A DNA stretch of 28,174 nt from [Eubacterium] saphenum. Its GTDB lineage: Bacteria; Bacillota; Clostridia; Oscillospirales; Ruminococcaceae. Below the pieces are notes generated by a model. That model was not told the DNA's origin. It did not search any database and worked only from the letters and a program-made list of their open reading frames with translations. How positions within the stretch are numbered: position 1 is the first letter of the stretch; each line of letters starts with the position of its first letter. The position numbers were made by a program, and so were the translations under genes. Shown here in pieces: positions 15,644-22,939 of this stretch. The stretch lies in NCBI GenBank assembly GCA_004554555.1, contig SFLN01000012.1, positions 1 through 28,174 on the forward strand, read 5' to 3'.

Positions 15644-17248
15644 TTATTTTGCGTAATCAACCGTTCTGCTCTCGCGGATAAGATTAACCTTAATCTGTCC
15701 GGGATAATCCATCTCGGCTTCAATTCTCTTGGCAATATCTCTTGCCAAAACCTTCATATCGTCATCGTTAATCTGCTCGGGCTTAACCATAATGCGAACC
15801 TCGCGTCCCGCTTGAATAGCGAACGACTTCTCAACGCCGCTGTAAGAATTGCAGATTTCCTCCAGCTTTTCAAGGCGCTTGATGTAGTTCTCGTAGTTCT
15901 CGGAGCGCGCCGCAGGTCTTGCCGCGCTGATTGCGTCCGCTGCCTGAACCAAGCACGCAATAACCGTTCTGCACTCAACGTCGCCGTGGTGAGCTTCGAT
16001 TGCGTGGATAACCTCGGGGCTTTCCTTGTACTTCTTGCAGACATCAACGCCGATTTGAACGTGCGAGCCCTCAATCTCGTGGTCGAGCGCCTTTCCGATA
16101 TCGTGGAGCAGTCCCGCTCTTCTCGCAAGAGCCGCGTCAACGCCAAGCTCGCTTGCCATAATTCCCGCGAGGTGAGCAACCTCAATCGAGTGGTTGAGAA
16201 CGTTCTGTCTGAACGAAGTTCTGTACTTCAAGCGACCGATAAGGCGAACCAGCTCGTGGTTAAGACCGTTAACGTTGGTTTCGAGAACGGCTCTCTGTCC
16301 CTCCTGCTTGATGCGGAGTTCAACCTCCTTGCGCGCCTTGTCAACGGTTTCTTCAATTCTCGCCGGGTGAATTCTGCCGTCCTGAATAAGACGCTCGAGA
16401 GCAATTCTCGCGATTTCTCTTCTGACTTGGTCGAAGCAGGACAGCGTAATCGCCTCGGGAGTATCGTCGATAATCAAATCAACGCCCGTGAGCGTTTCAA
16501 GCGCTCTGATATTTCTTCCCTCGCGTCCGATGATACGTCCCTTCATCTCGTCGTTCGGAATGGCAACAACCGAAACCGCCGACTCGGAAACCGTATCCGC
16601 GGCGAGTCTTGAAATCGCAAGGGATATGTACTCCCTCGCCTTTTCATCGCACTCGTCCTTGAGCTTCTGCTCGTAAGCCGAGATTTTGAGAGCTTTTTCG
16701 TGGTTCAGCTCGGTGTCGAGCATATCAAGCAGGTGTTCCTTCGCCTGCTCCACGGTAAAGCCCGAAATCTTCTCGAGAATATCCATCTGGCTTGCCTTGA
16801 GCTGTTCAGCCTCGGCAATTTTCTCATCGGCTTTCTTGTGTTTCTGATGGAGCTGTTCTTCGAGCTTCTCCATCTTGTCCGTTTTCTTGTCGAGGTTTTC
16901 TTCCTTCTGAGCAATTCTGCGCTCCGAACGTGAAACCTCGCCTCTGCGCTCTTTCAGCTCTTTCTCGGTGTCAGCCTTGAGCCTGTTGATTTCCTTTTCG
17001 GCGTCGGTTCTGAGCGCGTAAATCTCGTCCTTTGCCTCAACGAGCGCGGTCTTTTTCATAGCTTCCGCTTTCTCGCCTGCCTCCTGGATAATCCTCGCGG
17101 ACTCCTTTTCGGCGGACTCGAACTGCGCTTCGGCGGTTTTGATGCGGTGCTTTATGCCCTGCTTGAAGCAGATAAAGCCGCTCGCGACCGCGCCGACAAC
17201 CAATGCCGCCAAGCTAATAAGCAAAGCGACAAAAAGTTCGACTTGCAT
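15644..17248 (-). CDS. rny: Ribonuclease Y
   Basis: RNase Y is the membrane-anchored endoribonuclease that starts mRNA decay in many Firmicutes. The 534-residue length is normal. In order: one N-terminal membrane segment (residues about 4-28), a long charged coiled coil (about 30-200), a KH domain with MKGRIIGREGRNIRALE, and an HD domain with HSIEVAHLAG and LLHDIGKALDHE (the catalytic His-Asp), then the RNase Y C-terminal domain ending in DYPGQIKVNLIRESR. The site GAGGAGGGG precedes ATG 17248. A good promoter lies about 460 bases upstream, giving an unusually long leader. The gene is followed by its own terminator. Confidence 0.97.
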   Translation of the reverse strand: MQVELFVALLISLAALVVGAVASGFICFKQGIKHRIKTAEAQFESAEKESARIIQEAGEKAEAMKKTALVEAKDEIYALRTDAEKEINRLKADTEKELKERRGEVSRSERRIAQKEENLDKKTDKMEKLEEQLHQKHKKADEKIAEAEQLKASQMDILEKISGFTVEQAKEHLLDMLDTELNHEKALKISAYEQKLKDECDEKAREYISLAISRLAADTVSESAVSVVAIPNDEMKGRIIGREGRNIRALETLTGVDLIIDDTPEAITLSCFDQVRREIARIALERLIQDGRIHPARIEETVDKARKEVELRIKQEGQRAVLETNVNGLNHELVRLIGRLKYRTSFRQNVLNHSIEVAHLAGIMASELGVDAALARRAGLLHDIGKALDHEIEGSHVQIGVDVCKKYKESPEVIHAIEAHHGDVECRTVIACLVQAADAISAARPAARSENYENYIKRLEKLEEICNSYSGVEKSFAIQAGREVRIMVKPEQINDDDMKVLARDIAKRIEAEMDYPGQIKVNLIRESRTVDYAK

Positions 17249-17704
17249 TGTCGTTTTCCCCTCCTCAATTTAATGGGCAAAAAATGCCCTTGAATTTCGG
17301 CGGAAAAATATACAATTGTTGGAAAATGCGGCTTGTGCCAAAATCAAAAGGCACAAAACCTCCCCGCAGGCAAAACACACACATTAAGCCCGCAGAAATC
17401 TTTGATTTAATTCAAGCCGCTCCGAATACCTCCCGATGAAACTATTCTTATCTTTTTTTATTATTTTGGGAAAGACGCAGAAATATATCGGGAAAATTTG
17501 TTGAAATTGACCAACAAATCCACTGAAAAGTCTTTCCCCTAAAGCGGACAAAACCGCGAAAAAGGATAGAAATGTAGTTTAAAGGATTTCTCCGTAAATC
17601 GTACATTCAGCCGCCACAACGTTATATAAAACCATTACGTTATTAACGTCAGAGGCAATTTTTTCGGTTCCTGTCAACCAAGACCGTTTCCAAAAAAACA
17701 ACCT
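17249..17704 (-). promoter_or_regulatory. Long structured 5' leader of rny
   Basis: No convincing gene lies in this stretch, but it would be transcribed from the promoter at 17711-17739. It holds several self-complementary blocks: GGGAAAGAC (17468-17476) with GTCTTTCCC (17530-17538), enclosing ATTTGTTG/CAACAAAT; TTGTGCC/GGCACAA near 17333-17356; and GGGCA/TGCCC at 17275-17289 just above the ribosome site. A perfect palindrome ACGTTATTAACGT lies at 17637-17649. A tiny 18-codon frame (17579-17635, minus) has no ribosome site. The role of this leader is unknown; RNase Y autoregulation through its own mRNA is one possibility. Confidence 0.55.
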
Positions 17705-17710
17705 ATATAT

Positions 17711-17739
17711 ATTTTACTACAAATTAACACGAATGTCAA
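17711..17739 (-). promoter_or_regulatory. Sigma-A promoter for rny
   Basis: On the minus strand TTGACA (17739-17734) and TAAAAT (17716-17711) are separated by exactly 17 bases, so the -35 is a perfect consensus. Transcription would begin near 17704. No later promoter of similar quality is visible before rny. Confidence 0.85.
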
Positions 17740-17863
17740 GGGCGATATAGTGCAAAATGCATTTATTTTGAAAATATTTTTACAATTTTCTGAGTAAAAC
17801 CAATAGAACTAATAAAAAATGTCTGAAATTTCCGTTAAAAATGCCGAATTTTTTTAAAAGCTC

Positions 17864-17892
17864 TTGCAAAAATCAAAAACGAATGCTATAAT
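17864..17892 (+). promoter_or_regulatory. Sigma-A promoter for pyrE
   Basis: TTGCAA (17864-17869) and a perfect TATAAT (17887-17892) are 17 bases apart. The start would be near 17899, giving a leader of about 35 bases, too short for a PyrR-type attenuator, and none is seen. It diverges from the rny promoter 125 bases away. Confidence 0.85.
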
Positions 17893-17933
17893 GAAAATGT
17901 ATAAATATCTTTAGAGATGGGAAGTTGATTGCG

Positions 17934-18590
17934 ATGACTTACAAAGAGAGTTTTATCAAATTTATGACGGAGAGCGGCGTGCTGACTTTCGGCAATTTCA
18001 CGCTGAAAAGCGGCAGACAGGCGCCTTATTTCATAAACTGCGGAAACTATAAGACCGGCGCGCAGCTCGCAAAGCTCGGCGAGTATTACGCTGAGTGCAT
18101 AAACGAGCACGGCTTGAAGCCCGATGTGCTTTTTGGTCCGGCTTATAAGGGAATTCCGCTGTCGGTTGCGGCTTGCTGCGCGCTGTACAACAAGTTCGGT
18201 ATGGACGTGAACTACTGCTTTGACCGCAAAGAGGTCAAGGACCACGGCGAGGGCGGTATGTTCGTCGGAAAAAATCTCGCGGACGGCGACAAGGTTGTCA
18301 TAATTGAGGACGTTATGACCTCGGGAAAGGCTCTGCGCGAGGTTCTGCCCAAGCTCACGGGCGCCGCGAAAATCAACATCGAGGGTATGATTATCACCGT
18401 TGACCGTATGGAAAAGTCGCTCGACTCCGATAAATCCGCGGTTTCGGCGGCTTTCGACGAGTTCGGCGTGAAGGTTTACTCGATTGTCAACATCAACGAC
18501 ATCATCGAGGCGCTCGAAAACGGAATTATTCCCGGAAAGGAATACGTTCCCGCAATGAAGGAATACCGCGAGAAATACGGCGCGGTTTAA
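17934..18590 (+). CDS. pyrE: Orotate phosphoribosyltransferase
   Basis: PyrE joins orotate to PRPP to make orotidine monophosphate in pyrimidine synthesis. The 218-residue protein shows the N-terminal LKSGRQAPYFINCGNYKTG (orotate/PRPP contacts), FGPAYKGIPL, the flexible catalytic loop region CFDRKEVKDHGEGGMFVG, and the PRPP-binding motif VVIIEDVMTSGKALREV. ATG 17934 is preferred; a TTG 9 bases upstream is in frame, but GATGGGAAG is spaced better for the ATG. The ribosome site is weak. No other pyr gene is in the window, so it stands apart from a pyr operon. Confidence 0.95.
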   Translation: MTYKESFIKFMTESGVLTFGNFTLKSGRQAPYFINCGNYKTGAQLAKLGEYYAECINEHGLKPDVLFGPAYKGIPLSVAACCALYNKFGMDVNYCFDRKEVKDHGEGGMFVGKNLADGDKVVIIEDVMTSGKALREVLPKLTGAAKINIEGMIITVDRMEKSLDSDKSAVSAAFDEFGVKVYSIVNINDIIEALENGIIPGKEYVPAMKEYREKYGAV

Positions 18591-18640
18591 CCATAGATTT
18601 CACATAAATTTCGGTTTTTTCGCAAGGGGGAGTGATTTTT

Positions 18641-19873
18641 ATGACGATAGGTTATCAGGCAAGAATGCAGTTTAACGCGGCTAAGCTGATGACGAATTAC
18701 GGCTCGGAACTTAACAATCTGTATAATTCTTATACAACCACGGGTAAGTTTAACGTAAACTCGATTAAGAAAACCGGCTCGACGGACGCGCTCAACAAGC
18801 TGCTCGACAGCAGCGCCCTCAAAAACAAGAGCGATGAGTTCCGCACGCAGTTTTCCAACCTGTACAAGAGCATATACAACATAAAAGACGACTCCGAAAG
18901 CTCGGATATTGTTTCCCCGCAGGCGGTCAAGACCGCTTCCGCGAATGTCGGCGGCTCGGCTGAGGCTATCAGAAGCTATGCCGATAAGTTCAAGTACGGC
19001 AAATCCGAGGATTTCAACATCGACGAATACAAGTCCTATGCGCAGAATTTTGTCGATAACTACAACTCGTTCATCGATAAAATCGGCAACTCTGACAACA
19101 CAACCGTGCTGAAAAAGGGTGTTCTCGCGGTCAACAACGCAAAGGTTTACTCAAACGCGCTCAACCGTGCGGGAATTACGCTCGGCTCGGACAACAAGCT
19201 CACCTTGCAGGACGATTTGTCAAAGGTTGATATGATTGACGTGAAGTCAACGTTCGGTAAAGGCGGGTTCTCCGATACCGTTATCCGCAGAGCGCGCGAA
19301 ATCAACGAAGCGTCCGGCGGTATGGGCATTTTCACCACGCAGACCGTAGGAAAGCCCTCAGAGAGCGGAAGTTCCTCGTCAACCGAAGCAAGCGGCTCTC
19401 TCAAGGAGCTTACCTCGGCTGTTAAAGAAGCGGCAACCGCTGTCAAAAGCTACTCCACATCGCTCGGCTCGGAGGAAAAGGCTTTCAGTCCCGTTGATTA
19501 TACCGATACCGCGACAAGCTTTATCGAAAAGTACAACAAGCTGCTCGATGAAACGGACAATTCCGACAAGCTCTCGGTTCAGTACAAGGGCAACGCGCTC
19601 AAGAGCGTGACAAATTCCTACAAGTACGCGCTGAAGCGGGCGGGTATCGAAATCGGCAAGGACGGCAGACTTTCGCTGTCGGAGCAGGCTGCCGAGAAGC
19701 TCACCGCGAACGATTTGAGCTATGCGTTCAACGGGAGTTATATTGATAAGGTTAACCAGAAAGCCGAGCAGATAAGCTCGCTTGCAACCAGCGCAAGCGC
19801 GATGGGTTACACGGCAAACAGCACCGCGGCTTACGCTTATAACAGCGGCGCGCTTTACAGCGTTTACGCATAA
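18641..19873 (+). CDS. Two-repeat protein of unknown function
   Basis: This 410-residue protein, rich in Ser, Asn, Lys and Ala, contains an internal duplication. Repeat 1 (about residues 100-225) has FVDNYNSFIDKIGNSDN, SNALNRAGITLGSDNKLTL and later a FSDTVIRRAREI segment. Repeat 2 (about 255-385) has FIEKYNKLLDETDNSDK, KYALKRAGIEIGKDGRLSL and YIDKVNQKAEQI. The pattern of a helix, an AGI-x-x-G-x-DG-x-LSL turn and another helix recalls parts of flagellar cap protein FliD, but a full match is not visible. No signal peptide or membrane segment. The start has GGGGAG before ATG 18641, 50 bases after pyrE, and a hairpin follows the stop. A flagellar or secreted structural role is only a guess. Confidence 0.8.
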   Translation: MTIGYQARMQFNAAKLMTNYGSELNNLYNSYTTTGKFNVNSIKKTGSTDALNKLLDSSALKNKSDEFRTQFSNLYKSIYNIKDDSESSDIVSPQAVKTASANVGGSAEAIRSYADKFKYGKSEDFNIDEYKSYAQNFVDNYNSFIDKIGNSDNTTVLKKGVLAVNNAKVYSNALNRAGITLGSDNKLTLQDDLSKVDMIDVKSTFGKGGFSDTVIRRAREINEASGGMGIFTTQTVGKPSESGSSSSTEASGSLKELTSAVKEAATAVKSYSTSLGSEEKAFSPVDYTDTATSFIEKYNKLLDETDNSDKLSVQYKGNALKSVTNSYKYALKRAGIEIGKDGRLSLSEQAAEKLTANDLSYAFNGSYIDKVNQKAEQISSLATSASAMGYTANSTAAYAYNSGALYSVYA

Positions 19874-19932
19874 TCTCGCATACTTAAAACTCACACGCGA
19901 AGCGAAAAAAGTCTTTTTGGAAGTCTTGAAAC

Positions 19933-19954
19933 CTTTTTCTTCAGAAAAAGTTTT
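19933..19954 (+). terminator. Terminator-like hairpin after the two-repeat protein
   Basis: CTTTTTCT (19933-19940) pairs with AGAAAAAG (19943-19950), followed by TTTT. The stem is AT-rich, so strength is uncertain. It lies 60 bases after the stop at 19873. Confidence 0.5.
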
Positions 19955-20140
19955 CTGGTCGCCGAAGGCACTCGCGACGAAGTCGCGCTACTGAAAGCGA
20001 AGCCGTCAAATCATAAAAATAGACGATTTCTCAAACTAATGGTTTACAAACCGACTTATAATCCGGCAAGCAACCATTGCCAAATTTTTTCGCGAACGCG
20101 AAAAAATTCGCAAACCCCATTCCGCTCATTCAGAATAATG
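19955..20140. other. Intergenic stretch with small hairpins, no gene
   Basis: The gap between the two-repeat gene and the 73-residue gene has no supported frame. It holds the hairpin CGCGAC-GAA-GTCGCG (19973-19987) and a second, TTTTTTCGCG-AA-CGCGAAAAAA (20085-20106), which would work as a terminator on either strand. Both resemble the hairpin types of the cruciform elements at 5872 and 10610, but the outer GGGCGGAACGCCC arms are absent. Confidence 0.55.
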
Positions 20141-20174
20141 AAAAAACCGCTCCCGAAAAACCTCGGGAGCGGTT
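20141..20174 (-). terminator. Terminator of the 73-residue gene (minus strand)
   Basis: AACCGCTCCCGA (20145-20156) pairs perfectly with TCGGGAGCGGTT (20163-20174) around a six-base loop. On the minus strand the stem runs into six T residues. It lies 15 bases after the stop of the gene ending at 20190. Confidence 0.92.
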
Positions 20175-20189
20175 ATTTGTTTTCGGAAA

Positions 20190-20411
20190 TTACTTATTCC
20201 CGCCGAAAAGTCCGCCGAGTTTACTTGCGATGCCGTCAAAATTGATTTTCGATTTAACGGTTTCGACAACATTGTTGATAACATCATCGGGCAAGTCCAC
20301 GCCGATTACGTCCTCAACCGCCTTTACAGGCTCGTTCTTGAACTTATCGGAAAAACCCGGGTCGCTCTTGACCTTGTTTACAACCTCGTCAACTTTAGCT
20401 TTAATATCCAT
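20190..20411 (-). CDS. Small 73-residue protein, NHLP/Nif11-leader-like
   Basis: The protein is helical and acidic: MDIKAKVDEVVNKVKSD, then FSDKFKNEPVKAVEDVIGVD, LPDDVINNVVETVKSKI, ending in LGGLFGGNK. The block F-x-x-P-x-x-A-V-E-x-x-x-G-V-D-L-P resembles leader regions of nitrile-hydratase-like (NHLP) and Nif11-type peptides, which precede modified natural products. No cyclase, radical SAM or peptidase/transporter gene is in the window, and no Cys/Ser/Thr-rich core follows, so a free-standing small protein is as likely. AAGGAGG lies 8 bases before the ATG and a strong terminator follows. It begins 42 bases after the DUF58 gene and may be co-transcribed with moxR. Confidence 0.8.
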   Translation of the reverse strand: MDIKAKVDEVVNKVKSDPGFSDKFKNEPVKAVEDVIGVDLPDDVINNVVETVKSKINFDGIASKLGGLFGGNK

Positions 20412-20453
20412 TTTGAAATCCTCCTTATATTGATAAGCAAACGCTTATTTTCC

Positions 20454-21629
20454 TTATTCCAGCGCCTCGCAAACCGCTTCGGTGAGGTAATCCTGCCCCG
20501 CGCCGCGTATGTTCATCAGCAGAAAACGCTCGTTGTCAAAACTGCGTTCAAGCGGCTTTCCCGTGAGATTTATGTACGCGACAAAAACCGACTCCTCCGC
20601 CGCAAGCTTGTTTGCGCGAAGAATTATGTCCTCGGTGAGCGCCGCCGTGACTATCACCAAAACCGACTCCCCGCCGACGTTTTTGTCCATCAGCGAAGAA
20701 AATCCGCCCAGCTCGGATTTTGGGGAAATCACCGACATAAGCTCAAAAAAGCTCACAAATTCGGACTGATTTGTCACTCGGCAGGAGCACTCCGCCGTTT
20801 GCCCGAAATCAACGTCCGTGAAAATGTTCTCGTCAAGAAACGTTTTCGCGAAGGCAATCGCGGTTTCGATTATCGTATCGGCGCAAAGAAGCGGGTCGCG
20901 TTCCCGTGAGCAGCAGCCGAAATCGCATAAAATCAACGCTTTCCTGTCGAAAACGCTGTCAAACTGCTTCAACATCAGGTCGCCCTGCTTCGCGGTCAAT
21001 TTCCAGTGGACAAGCTGCACGCTTTCGCCCGGAATATAGTCGCGGACGTGCGAAAAATCTTCCTTGTTGTCGGTCGCGCTCTGCCGTTTGGCGATGAAAT
21101 TCTCGCTCTCGCAAAAGCACGAAACGTCCGGAACGTTTAGCTTTCTCGGCACGAAAACCGCGTTTACAACCGATTTTCCCTTTTTCGTCACGCGGATTAT
21201 CCGAAGCGGGTCAACAACCGAAATCTTCTTCACCGAAAAGCAATATTTCCCGCGGTACCTGTTCATACAGTTCATCGCGAGCTTTGCTTTCCCAAACGGC
21301 GGGAGCGTGACGTAAATCTTCTTCTCGGCGGCAAGTCCCGTGTCCTCGTCAGGCAGGTCGCAGACAAGCTCCATCGGCACGCACGGCAGTATAAAGCGGT
21401 TTTTCACGTTTAAGACAAGCTCAAAATGTGTTCCCTTTTCGGCGAGAATATCGCTTTTTGAGAACTCCGCTTTCACGAGCTTCATCAGAACAAACGTCGT
21501 CAGCCACGCGAAAAGCGGGTAAATCAAAACCGCCGCGAGAATTACCGCGGAGATGTTCTCCTTGTAAACCATCGAAAACGCAAGGCAAGCCAGCACCGCT
21601 AAGCCGTATAAAATCCTGTTTCTCGCCAT
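20454..21629 (-). CDS. DUF58-domain membrane protein
   Basis: This 391-residue protein has two N-terminal hydrophobic segments (about residues 6-20 and 27-52), a beta-rich middle, and the DUF58 signature VRDYIPGESVQLVHWKLTAKQGDLMLKQF near residues 196-225, followed by a von Willebrand A-like region (ALILCDFGC). DUF58 proteins are almost always encoded with a MoxR AAA+ ATPase, as here, and are thought to help assemble or activate partner complexes. ATG 21629 is one base after the MoxR stop, so translation is coupled. The transglutaminase-like gene that often completes this cluster is missing. Confidence 0.92.
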   Translation of the reverse strand: MARNRILYGLAVLACLAFSMVYKENISAVILAAVLIYPLFAWLTTFVLMKLVKAEFSKSDILAEKGTHFELVLNVKNRFILPCVPMELVCDLPDEDTGLAAEKKIYVTLPPFGKAKLAMNCMNRYRGKYCFSVKKISVVDPLRIIRVTKKGKSVVNAVFVPRKLNVPDVSCFCESENFIAKRQSATDNKEDFSHVRDYIPGESVQLVHWKLTAKQGDLMLKQFDSVFDRKALILCDFGCCSRERDPLLCADTIIETAIAFAKTFLDENIFTDVDFGQTAECSCRVTNQSEFVSFFELMSVISPKSELGGFSSLMDKNVGGESVLVIVTAALTEDIILRANKLAAEESVFVAYINLTGKPLERSFDNERFLLMNIRGAGQDYLTEAVCEALE

Positions 21630-21630
21630 A

Positions 21631-22584
21631 TCAGTTTCGTTTAATCGGGGGAGTTACCGTTGAAACAACGTTCTCCAAAACCTGCCGAACCGTTGTTTTG
21701 TTTAAGCGTGTTTCGCGCTTCAGCACAATTCTGTGCTCAAAAACGGGAATAAGCAATCTCACGATATCCTCGGGGATAACGTAATCTCTCCCGCGAAGAT
21801 ACGCGAAAGCCTTGCTTGCCTGCATTATCGCGACAGACGCGCGCGGGCTTACTCCGAGAGCTACGGCGGGGTGATTTCGCGTTGCTGCGGCAAGATTTGC
21901 CACATATTTGCACAAGCTCTCCGCGAACATAACGCTTCCCGCTTCTTCAATGCACTCCTCAAGCTGCTCCGCGGTCATCACGTTTCGCACGTTATCGACA
22001 GGATTTTCGTCCTGCCTGTCCATAAGTATCTGAACCTCCTGCTCAACCGTCGGATAACCCATACTGATTTTCATCATAAAACGGTCAAGCTGCGCCTCGG
22101 GAAGCGGGAATGTACCGACATATTCGCCGGAGTTCTGCGTTGCGATAACCATAAACGGGCTCGGCAAATGATGCACCGTTCCGTCAACCGTAACGCGCTT
22201 TTCCTCCATTGCTTCAAGCAGCGCGGACTGCGTTTTCGGGGAAGTACGGTTTATTTCGTCCGCGAGGAAAATGTTCGTCATAACAAGCCCCGAGCGGTAT
22301 TCAAAGCGGTTTTCTTCTTTGTTGTACATCGTAAAGCCCGTGATGTCCGAAGCCATAACGTCCGGCGTGAACTGCGCGCGGCGGAAAGAAAGCCCCGTTG
22401 CCTTTCCGAGAGCCATCGCAAGCGTTGTCTTACCAACGCCCGGCACGTCCTCGATAAGAACGTGACCTCTCGCCAAAAGCCCCGTAAGTACGATAAAAAG
22501 CGCTTCGTCCTTGCCTCGGATAACCTTCGATATCTCCGAGCCAAGCTCCGACAAAAGCTCTTGATTTTCCGGATTAATAGACAT
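21631..22584 (-). CDS. MoxR-family AAA+ ATPase
   Basis: This 317-residue ATPase shows Walker A (PGVGKTTLA, near residue 49), Walker B (FLADEINRTSPKTQSALLEAMEE), sensor 1 (VIATQNSGEYVGTFPLPEAQLDRF) and the MoxR C-terminal lid (GVSPRASVAIMQASKAFA). The family is a chaperone-like group acting on DUF58 or VWA-domain partners; the DUF58 gene follows immediately. It has its own promoter at 22646-22674 and an AAAGGGG ribosome site. Confidence 0.95.
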   Translation of the reverse strand: MSINPENQELLSELGSEISKVIRGKDEALFIVLTGLLARGHVLIEDVPGVGKTTLAMALGKATGLSFRRAQFTPDVMASDITGFTMYNKEENRFEYRSGLVMTNIFLADEINRTSPKTQSALLEAMEEKRVTVDGTVHHLPSPFMVIATQNSGEYVGTFPLPEAQLDRFMMKISMGYPTVEQEVQILMDRQDENPVDNVRNVMTAEQLEECIEEAGSVMFAESLCKYVANLAAATRNHPAVALGVSPRASVAIMQASKAFAYLRGRDYVIPEDIVRLLIPVFEHRIVLKRETRLNKTTVRQVLENVVSTVTPPIKRN

Positions 22585-22645
22585 TTTTTTACCCCTTTTA
22601 AGTAAATTTATGCTGGAATTAAAGCTGAGTTAAATATACACTTTT

Positions 22646-22674
22646 ATTTTAACATATTTCTTGTACAAAATCAA
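22646..22674 (-). promoter_or_regulatory. Sigma-A promoter for moxR
   Basis: On the minus strand TTGATT (22674-22669) and TAAAAT (22651-22646) are 17 bases apart, about 60 bases upstream of ATG 22584. It diverges from the queT promoter. Confidence 0.75.
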
Positions 22675-22703
22675 CAGCTTTTCCAAAAAACTTGAAAAAA
22701 GGG

Positions 22704-22732
22704 TTGAAATTTGATTTCAGATGTGTTATAAT
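22704..22732 (+). promoter_or_regulatory. Sigma-A promoter for the queT leader
   Basis: TTGAAA (22704-22709) and a perfect TATAAT (22727-22732) are 17 bases apart. Transcription would start near 22739, giving a leader of about 200 bases before queT. Confidence 0.88.
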
Positions 22733-22751
22733 AACAGTCGGCTTTTCAATA

Positions 22752-22880
22752 GTGACGTCCTTTTGAAAACCCAAGCAGGTCTGGCGAGAAATCGTCAGAT
22801 GCTAGGAAACGTCACATCGGCTAGGCTTTGTGCCTGCCGATGTGGCGTTGACGACGCAGATGGCGGTTTATCGTCAGACC
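22752..22880 (+). promoter_or_regulatory. Riboswitch-like leader of queT, probably preQ1-III
   Basis: An outer stem GTGACGT (22752-22758) pairs with ACGTCAC (22809-22815), extended by CC/GG with bulged As. It encloses an unpaired stretch (22761-22773) and a long hairpin: AGCA/TGCT plus TCTGGCGA-GAAA-TCGTCAGA (22774-22803). A second strong hairpin, CACATCGGC/GCCGATGTG (22813-22844), reuses the 3' arm of the outer stem. The block TCGTCAGACC (22871-22880) can also pair with GGTCTGGCGA (22778-22787). Such competing pairings are what a switch needs. From family knowledge, preQ1-III riboswitches lie upstream of queT in Ruminococcaceae; the class assignment rests on gene, lineage and general shape, not on an aligned consensus. 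Confidence 0.7.
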
Positions 22881-22939
22881 GGAAATTTCATACAATGTTG
22901 TTCTTGATAACCATTGTAAAAAAACAAGGAGCTTTTTTT

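Noticed and set aside
13877..16612. Long open frames on the plus strand opposite the chemoreceptor and rny genes.
   Set aside because: They mirror the codon bias of well-identified minus-strand genes, have no ribosome sites and encode no recognisable domain.
17248..17439. A 63-codon plus-strand frame in the rny leader.
   Set aside because: It lies antisense to the leader, lacks a ribosome site and promoter, and shows no conserved features.
17655..17677. A second TTGACA on the minus strand in the rny leader as an alternative promoter.
   Set aside because: No acceptable -10 hexamer is found 16-18 bases downstream.
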